In this document: piece after piece, positions 6,877-10,978 of the stretch
How positions within the stretch are numbered: the first letter of the stretch is position 1
How the letters are laid out: each line of letters begins with the position of its first letter
Assembly (NCBI GenBank): GCA_035502515.1
Contig: DATJUH010000148.1
Span: 1-10,978, forward strand
DNA from: Fen-671 sp035502515
GTDB lineage: Bacteria > Actinomycetota > Acidimicrobiia > Acidimicrobiales > Palsa-688
Length of the DNA: 10,978 bases
Direction: 5' to 3'
Made by a program: the position numbers and the translations under genes
Notes under the pieces: model-generated
Told to the model about the DNA's origin: nothing
The model's database searches: none
Seen by the model: the letters and a program-made list of their open reading frames with translations, nothing else

Positions 6877-7007
6877 GGGGTGGGCCCTTTCTGGAGAGGA
6901 ATTGGTCTGGACAGCTATTGGTTCTCTACTTGTCGAGCTCCCGGCCTGCTTGGGTGGCGCCGCGAGGTCCAGGGAACTGACGGGTAAACCGAAGAGAGAC
7001 ACGTTCG

Positions 7008-7046
7008 CCGCCGCTCGCCGGTTCAACCCGAGGGGCGGATTTTTTT
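7008..7046 (+). terminator. Terminator-like hairpin plus T7, pointing right, with no matching upstream gene
   Basis: On the plus strand CCGCCGCTC (7008-7016) pairs with GAGGGGCGG (7030-7038) with one mismatch, followed by A and seven T residues (7040-7046). This has the form of a rho-independent terminator for rightward transcription, yet all clear genes to its left lie on the minus strand. It may terminate an antisense or small RNA, or be chance. It lies in the 276-bp gap between the secreted-repeat gene and the hemolysin III gene. Confidence 0.35.
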
Positions 7047-7053
7047 CACCCTC

Positions 7054-7081
7054 CCGTCCCCGATCGCCGCGCCGGGGACGG
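7054..7081. repeat. 9-bp inverted repeat in the 6877-7152 intergenic region
   Basis: CCGTCCCCG (7054-7062) and CGGGGACGG (7073-7081) are perfectly complementary with a 10-base loop. It sits about 180 bp upstream of the start codon of the secreted-repeat gene and about 70 bp beyond the hemolysin III stop codon. It could be part of the hemolysin III 3' end or a protein binding site; it has no T-run on the minus strand. Confidence 0.45.
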
Positions 7082-7120
7082 CGGGCGCGTGGACAGACCT
7101 GGATCCGAAATCCGGATAAC

Positions 7121-7141
7121 GGTGGGCATGGCCTGCCCGCC
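7121..7141 (-). terminator. Weak terminator-like hairpin after hemolysin III
   Basis: Read on the minus strand, GGCGGGCA and TGCCCACC pair over 8 positions (one G-U) around a 5-base loop, beginning 11 bases after the hemolysin III stop codon. A T5 run precedes rather than follows the stem, so it is not a standard intrinsic terminator. It is proposed only because of its position. Confidence 0.25.
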
Positions 7142-7152
7142 GGCCAAAAACC

Positions 7153-7845
7153 TCAACCCTTGGTGATCAGCCCCAAGACCACCAGATAGAAGAGCAACCC
7201 CGCCACCACCACCAGAGCATGGAACACCTCGTGGTAGCCGAAAACGGCCGGCGCCGGGTCCGGCCGGCGCAGGCCCAGGACCAACGCCCCCAGCGAGTAC
7301 GCCGCGCCACCCGCCAGCATCAGGGCGAAGTTCACCACCCCGAGGCCGGCCAACAGGCTGGGCAGCACCGACACGGCTGTCCAACCGACGCCGATGTAGA
7401 ACACCGACATGACCCATCGAGGGGCTGTGGCCCAGAGGTTGCGGACCAGCACGCCGGCTATCACCAGACCCCAGACCACGCCGAGCAGGGCGCGTGCGGT
7501 GGTGGCGGGCAAGCCCATCACGGCGACCGGAGTGTAGGTAGAGGCGATGGCAACCAGGATCATGGAATGGTCGAGCCGGCGCATCCGGCTCCTGGGGGCC
7601 GGTGCCCAGTGGACCCTGTGGTAGCAGGCGCTGGTGGCGTACATGCAGGTGACCCCGACGGTGTAAATCCCGACGGCCACCTTTTCGGCGGAGGAACGGG
7701 CCGCCAAGACAGCTGCCACACCCATCAACGGGAAGACGAAAGCCGCCACCTCGTGGGAGACGCCCCGCAGGCGTGGCTTCGCCGGCGCTTGAAGGAAGGT
7801 ATCGTTCAGTTCGACCGGTTTGGCGGTCGACGACCCGGCGGCCAT
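7153..7845 (-). CDS. Hemolysin III / PAQR family membrane protein
   Basis: This 230-residue protein has seven predicted membrane helices, the normal size and topology for the bacterial HlyIII branch of the PAQR family. Family signatures are present: RGVSHEVAAF (28-37) before the first helix, the S-x-x-x-H motif SACYH with Ser72 and His76, RRLDHSMI with Asp92, STYTP (102-106), and the last-helix motif HEVFHA with His205 and His209. The histidines and aspartate correspond to the metal site known in PAQR proteins. The family has been linked to membrane and lipid homeostasis and to hemolysis in some species, so a membrane-homeostasis role is more likely here than a toxin role. The ATG at 7845 is the only plausible start although it has no clear ribosome site. 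It adds about 20 residues before the conserved region and overlaps plus-strand sequence that itself looks coding. It is transcribed divergently from the large membrane protein gene. Confidence 0.92.
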   Translation of the reverse strand: MAAGSSTAKPVELNDTFLQAPAKPRLRGVSHEVAAFVFPLMGVAAVLAARSSAEKVAVGIYTVGVTCMYATSACYHRVHWAPAPRSRMRRLDHSMILVAIASTYTPVAVMGLPATTARALLGVVWGLVIAGVLVRNLWATAPRWVMSVFYIGVGWTAVSVLPSLLAGLGVVNFALMLAGGAAYSLGALVLGLRRPDPAPAVFGYHEVFHALVVVAGLLFYLVVLGLITKG

Positions 7846-7972
7846 CGACTTGATCGTAGAGGAACTCGACTACGCTGGCGACGCGATCGATGAGGTCGAG
7901 CATGCCCTCCTGGAAGCCGCCCGTTCCCGGGTCAACAACGACAGGGGCGGCGCCCCCGGTGACCGGCGTTGA
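7820..7972 (+). pseudogene. Coding-like segment in a different frame, possible original 5' end of the next gene or relic ORF
   Basis: The frame from TTG 7820 (alternative TTG 7850) to TGA 7970-7972 encodes about 50 residues, with an acidic helical stretch DLIVEELDYAGDAIDEVEHA. From 7850 to the stop, 23 of 40 codons begin with G and 31 of 40 end in G or C, the signature of real genes here. Over the same DNA the frame of the downstream large gene lacks this signal until about 7944. No ATG or GTG and no good ribosome site precede the segment, and it overlaps the hemolysin III start on the other strand. It may be the true N-terminal coding segment of the large gene, separated by a one-base shift near the G4/C5 runs at 7944-7957, or a relic. 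The helix faintly recalls the coiled-coil part of DksA/TraR proteins, but no zinc-finger cysteines follow. Confidence 0.35.
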
Positions 7973-10496
7973 CGCCGCCGCCGGTGAGGCCGCCGGTTCC
8001 GGCGACATCCAGGCCGACGGCGAGGCCCAGGCCCAGGCCCAGCCTGTAATCGAACCGCTCCCCGCTCCGCCGCGCGTGCGCCGGGCCGGCGACGTGCTGA
8101 AGCTGCTGGTGGCCCTGGTGGTCCTCGTCGGGGCCCAGTTAGTGGCGACGCTGGCTCACGTGAGCGTCCGGGTCACCGAGCACGCCTTCCTGGAGTCGAT
8201 CGTAACTTTGCCCGGGGCTCTGCGCGACTGGATGAGCGCGCTGGCTCAGGTGGCGGCCGTCCTGCTCCCCGTGGGGTTCATTGCTGCCCTCGTGGGGGGC
8301 AGACGGTTCAGCCTCAGCGCTCGCGCCGTGCTGGCGGCGGCGGCCGGGACCTGCGCAGGGTTAGTCGTAACCCACGTTTTCCTCGCCTCGTCACACCCGT
8401 CTTCGTGGGGCGACCTGCTGGTCGGGAGAGGAGGGTTGTTCGCCGTCAAGTTCCCGCCCGTGGCCTGGCTTTCAGGCGCCATTGCCATGCTCACGGTGGT
8501 AGCCCCCGAAGTTTCCGGACGGTGGCGGCATGTCCTTTGGTGGGTGGTAGGGATCGGAAGTTTCATCCAGGTGTTCGTGGGCGGCTTTCTGCCCGTCGAT
8601 GCCATCGCGGCGGCGGCACTGGGCGTGTGCATCGGGTGTGTGGTCCTCCTGGCGTTCGGCGGCCCGACCAACCGGCCCCAGCCCGAGCAGGTGGCCGCCG
8701 CGCTGCAGGAGTGCGGCATCGAGTTATCCCGGCTGAAAGAGGTCGCCGCAGGAGCCTCCGGTCCGGCTATTTTCACAGCCACCGACGCGGACGGGGCCAT
8801 CCTCACGGTAAAAGTGCTGGCCACGGAGGACCGTGACCGCGACCTGCTCACCCGGCTCTACCGGTGGCTGCTGATGCGCGACCCGGAGGACGACCGCGCC
8901 GGCCCAACCGTCGAGTCCGCCGTCGAGCACGAAATGCTCACAATGGTCAGTGCCGCCCGGGCCGGGGCCCGGGTGCCCGACGCCGTGGTTGCTTATCCTG
9001 TCACGGGTGGGCGAGGGCCACGGGGCGCCCTCGTGGCCTGGGTCGAGGTGGCCGGCCGCAGCCTGCGTTCGGTCGATGCCCAAGCCATCTCCGGTACTGC
9101 CCTGGCCGACCTTTGGGACAGTGTGGCCGTCCTGCAAAAACACAAGCTGGCGCACCGGCTCTTGCGCACAGACAACGTAATCGTGGACGAGCACGAGCAG
9201 GCCTGGTTGGTCGGCCTGTCCGTGGCCGAGCTCGGCGCCACCCCCCGCCAGCTCGCCATCGACGTTGCCGAACTGCTGGTCTCCCTTTCGGTCCAGGTCG
9301 GGCTGGACCGGGCCGTGTCGTCGGCGATGGCCGGACTGGGCGCGCCGCGGCTGGAGCGCGCCGCGCCGTACATCCAGCCACTGGCAGTATCAGGAACAAC
9401 CAGGGGGAGGGCGCGCGCCTTCGACCGGGCCCGGTCATCTCAGTCGGTCCGCGACCGGGCCGAGCATGTGCTCAGGCCGGGGGGGCGACCCGACCTGTTC
9501 AAAGACGTGAGGGCAGCAATTGCGACGGCGACCGGGACCACTCCCGCCCGGCCCGAGCAAATCTCCCGCTTCACGTTGAAAAGGCTGGTCGCCCTGGTGG
9601 GCGCCTTCGTCGTCATATACGTTGTGCTGCCGCAGTTGGCCAACTTCGGCGCCGCTCTCCGGGCGCTGGAGGACGCCGATTGGTGGTGGGTCCTGGCCGC
9701 CCTACCGGCGGTGTTTGTGGCCGAGGGCTTCGCCACGCTGCTGCAATTGGGGGCCATCCCGGCCCAGCTTCCGTTCCGGCCCACTTACACGGTGGAGTTT
9801 GGTGGCGCTTTCCTCAACAAGGTGACACCGAGCGGCGTGGGCGGCATGGCCCTCAGTTTCCGGTACTTGCAAAAGACGGGCATTGACTCCGGGGCCGCCA
9901 CCGGGTCGGTGGGCCTGCAGGCGATCGTCAGCACCGGGGCCGGTATCTTGCTGGCGGCGGCTTTCCTATCTGTTACGGACGAGAAGACCTCGGCTCACTT
10001 CACCCTCAGGGGCCACGAGTGGGTGTTCCTGCTCATCGCCGGGGTCCTCATCGCCATGGCCCTTTTTGCCCTCACGCCCCCGGGCCGGCGCATTTTTCGG
10101 CAGAAAGTGTGGGGGTTCTTGCGTTCCGCGGGCAGCACACTGGCCGCCATAGCCAAGAGCCCGCGCCATGTTTGCCTGATTATCGTGGGCGGTTTCGGGT
10201 GGCCCATGGTCGAGGTGGTCGCCTTTGCCATCTGCGTGCACGCCGTCGGCGGCAATCTCCCCTTCGTCCAGGTGGCCGGTATTTACCTGGGTGGAAATCT
10301 GGTGGCCAGCATCGCGCCGGTACCCGGTGGCTTGGGCGCCCTCGAGGCGGCCCTGGTGGCCGGGCTCTCAGGCCTGGGCATGCCGGTGGGGGCGGCCGCC
10401 TCCGCGGTGCTCATATACCGTCTGCTGACATTCTGGCTGACCATCCCCGTCGGCTGGGTCGCGTTGAAGTTGGCCGATAAACGCGGCTACGTCTGA
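7902..10496 (+). CDS. Three-domain membrane protein: degenerate PAP2-like, pseudokinase and LPG-synthase-TM/flippase-like domains
   Basis: The product is 864 residues from the ATG at 7902, chosen because GAGG lies 6 bases before it; an ATG at 7890 is in frame. Residues 1-60 are a Pro/Ala/Gln-rich linker. About 65-254 form six membrane helices resembling a PAP2 phosphatase fold, but the PSGH position reads PPVA (185-188) and the catalytic-His position reads GGFLPVD (His replaced by Phe229). About 271-500 is kinase-like: VKVL with Lys304, EHE near 342-344 and HRLLRTDN (418-425), with the HRD Asp replaced by Leu420 and the DFG-like site reading VGL. It is therefore probably a pseudokinase. About 566-864 is the LPG-synthase transmembrane/flippase-like domain of 7-8 helices with NKVTPSGVGG (639-648) and PVPGGLGALE (807-816). 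The C-terminal aminoacyl-transferase part of MprF is absent, so lipid translocation or sensing is more likely than lysyl-lipid synthesis. The order matches actinobacterial homologues I recall. The first 14 codons look non-coding. Confidence 0.88.
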   Translation: MPSWKPPVPGSTTTGAAPPVTGVDAAAGEAAGSGDIQADGEAQAQAQPVIEPLPAPPRVRRAGDVLKLLVALVVLVGAQLVATLAHVSVRVTEHAFLESIVTLPGALRDWMSALAQVAAVLLPVGFIAALVGGRRFSLSARAVLAAAAGTCAGLVVTHVFLASSHPSSWGDLLVGRGGLFAVKFPPVAWLSGAIAMLTVVAPEVSGRWRHVLWWVVGIGSFIQVFVGGFLPVDAIAAAALGVCIGCVVLLAFGGPTNRPQPEQVAAALQECGIELSRLKEVAAGASGPAIFTATDADGAILTVKVLATEDRDRDLLTRLYRWLLMRDPEDDRAGPTVESAVEHEMLTMVSAARAGARVPDAVVAYPVTGGRGPRGALVAWVEVAGRSLRSVDAQAISGTALADLWDSVAVLQKHKLAHRLLRTDNVIVDEHEQAWLVGLSVAELGATPRQLAIDVAELLVSLSVQVGLDRAVSSAMAGLGAPRLERAAPYIQPLAVSGTTRGRARAFDRARSSQSVRDRAEHVLRPGGRPDLFKDVRAAIATATGTTPARPEQISRFTLKRLVALVGAFVVIYVVLPQLANFGAALRALEDADWWWVLAALPAVFVAEGFATLLQLGAIPAQLPFRPTYTVEFGGAFLNKVTPSGVGGMALSFRYLQKTGIDSGAATGSVGLQAIVSTGAGILLAAAFLSVTDEKTSAHFTLRGHEWVFLLIAGVLIAMALFALTPPGRRIFRQKVWGFLRSAGSTLAAIAKSPRHVCLIIVGGFGWPMVEVVAFAICVHAVGGNLPFVQVAGIYLGGNLVASIAPVPGGLGALEAALVAGLSGLGMPVGAAASAVLIYRLLTFWLTIPVGWVALKLADKRGYV
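8025..8042 (+). repeat. In-gene hexamer repeat GCCCAG x3
   Basis: Three exact GCCCAG units encode Ala-Gln repeats within the low-complexity N-terminal linker of the large membrane protein. Being in frame, gain or loss of a unit would only change linker length. Confidence 0.7.
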
Positions 10497-10507
10497 CTCC
10501 TGCTCTC

Positions 10508-10529
10508 CCTGGGTGGCCGGATCCCCAGG
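10508..10529 (+). terminator. Short stem-loop after the large membrane protein gene
   Basis: CCTGGG (10508-10513) and CCCAGG (10524-10529) form a 6-bp stem with a 10-base loop starting 11 bases after the stop codon. There is no T-run, so it is at best a weak or factor-dependent termination structure between this gene and the converging LuxR-type ORF. The rest of 10530-10673 shows no gene I can support. Confidence 0.25.
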
Positions 10530-10673
10530 TACTCGGCCAGCCATGGTCCCGTCACGCTGTCCGGGGCTCGGGCCACCTTTCCAGCACCCCCGAGAGCGTG
10601 AGCTCCGAATACCCGAAGGCGGCGGGCGCTTCGAGGGCTTGGCTGAGCCACGAAGGCGACAACCTTCCCGGCG

Positions 10674-10877
10674 TCAGCGGGCCATCATCATCCGCCGGGC
10701 TGCGGCGCCGGCCTCGGCCCGGGAGCTCACCCCCAGCTTTCGGTACATGACTTTCAGGTGGAACTTCAGCGTATTTTGCGAAATGTAGAGCTCGTCGGCG
10801 ATCTCGCGCACCGTCAGCCGGCTGGGCAGGAAGCGAGCGACGTCGATCTCGCGCGCCGTCAGCGGCTCGACCATCAT
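10674..10877 (-). CDS. LuxR-type helix-turn-helix protein, short or truncated
   Basis: The 67 residues are almost entirely a LuxR/GerE DNA-binding domain: PLTAREIDV opening, TVREIADELYIS scaffold helices, and the recognition helix region NTLKFHLKVMYRKLGV followed by SSRAEA. This wording is typical of the C-terminus of large LAL-type or MalT-like regulators, which normally carry hundreds of residues of ATPase and TPR sequence before the HTH. Here an in-frame TAG lies seven codons upstream of the tandem ATGs (10877 and 10874), and no ribosome site is visible. Upstream sequence to the window edge (10878-10978) shows no regulator-like coding. It is therefore either a remnant of a larger gene broken by a stop or deletion, or a free-standing mini-HTH. 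The domain assignment is firm; function as an independent gene is uncertain. It converges on the large membrane protein gene. Confidence 0.75.
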   Translation of the reverse strand: MMVEPLTAREIDVARFLPSRLTVREIADELYISQNTLKFHLKVMYRKLGVSSRAEAGAAARRMMMAR

Positions 10878-10978
10878 GTCGGGCGTTATGGTTGTCTACG
10901 CATTGGCTGCCCACGGCCAGAAGGAGCCCGAAGGTTGGGTAACTGAACAGGCGGCGGCCAGCCCGGCTCGGCCGGCGG

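Noticed and set aside
7046..8008. 320-residue minus-strand open frame around hemolysin III
   Set aside because: It is out of frame with the clear seven-helix PAQR protein and becomes low-complexity Gly/Arg/Pro sequence. Its protein-like start is the complement of the plus-strand coding-like segment at 7820-7972.
8864..9886. 340-residue plus-strand open frame inside the large membrane protein gene
   Set aside because: It is arginine/glycine-rich with no domain pattern and lies entirely within a gene with recognisable domains in another frame.
10552..10914. 120-residue minus-strand frame overlapping the LuxR-type HTH
   Set aside because: The HTH frame has an unmistakable domain. The alternative frame is repetitive Arg/Asp/Ala sequence over it. 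Its last 40 residues look slightly more protein-like but match nothing I know.

Overview
The window is high-GC (roughly two thirds G+C) bacterial DNA. GC-ending codons dominate, and the gene content (a response regulator fused to a thioredoxin-reductase-like protein, its cyclic-nucleotide-type sensor kinase, a UBP zinc finger, DUF445, a three-part LPG-synthase-TM protein and a LAL-type LuxR HTH) points to an actinobacterium. I cannot place it more precisely. There is no rRNA, tRNA, CRISPR array, insertion sequence or phage gene.

Layout. Positions 1-577 hold no convincing gene but contain a perfect 13-bp hairpin. Positions 578-5617 (minus strand) look like one signalling/redox neighbourhood. 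In transcription order it reads: a DUF445 membrane protein, a small UBP-type zinc finger protein, a response regulator fused to a glutaredoxin-like and a thioredoxin-reductase-like module, and a sensor histidine kinase with an N-terminal cyclic-nucleotide-binding-like domain. The last two overlap by ATGA and are translationally coupled, so the kinase is the natural partner of the fused receiver. Positions 5815-6876 (minus) encode a secreted protein with six repeats of the 'IN..G..VGFY' type. Positions 7153-7845 (minus) encode a hemolysin III/PAQR membrane protein. Positions 7902-10496 (plus, divergent) encode a large protein made of a degenerate PAP2-like membrane domain, a kinase-like domain without catalytic aspartates and a flippase-like LPG-synthase transmembrane domain. 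Positions 10674-10877 (minus) encode a bare LuxR-type HTH, apparently the tail of a larger regulator or an orphan mini-regulator.

How the genes may work together. The kinase probably phosphorylates Asp65 of the fused reductase and so controls an FAD/NAD(P)H protein. That protein has kept its nucleotide-binding motifs but lost the redox-active cysteines of both its reductase-like and its glutaredoxin-like parts. The zinc finger and DUF445 genes share the strand and may share the transcript, but their roles are not visible from sequence.

Main points for a second look: the cysteine-less receiver/reductase fusion with its coupled kinase; the large protein whose two enzyme-like modules both appear catalytically dead; and a coding-frame switch at its 5' end around a G4/C5 stretch, which suggests that the visible start is not the original N-terminus.
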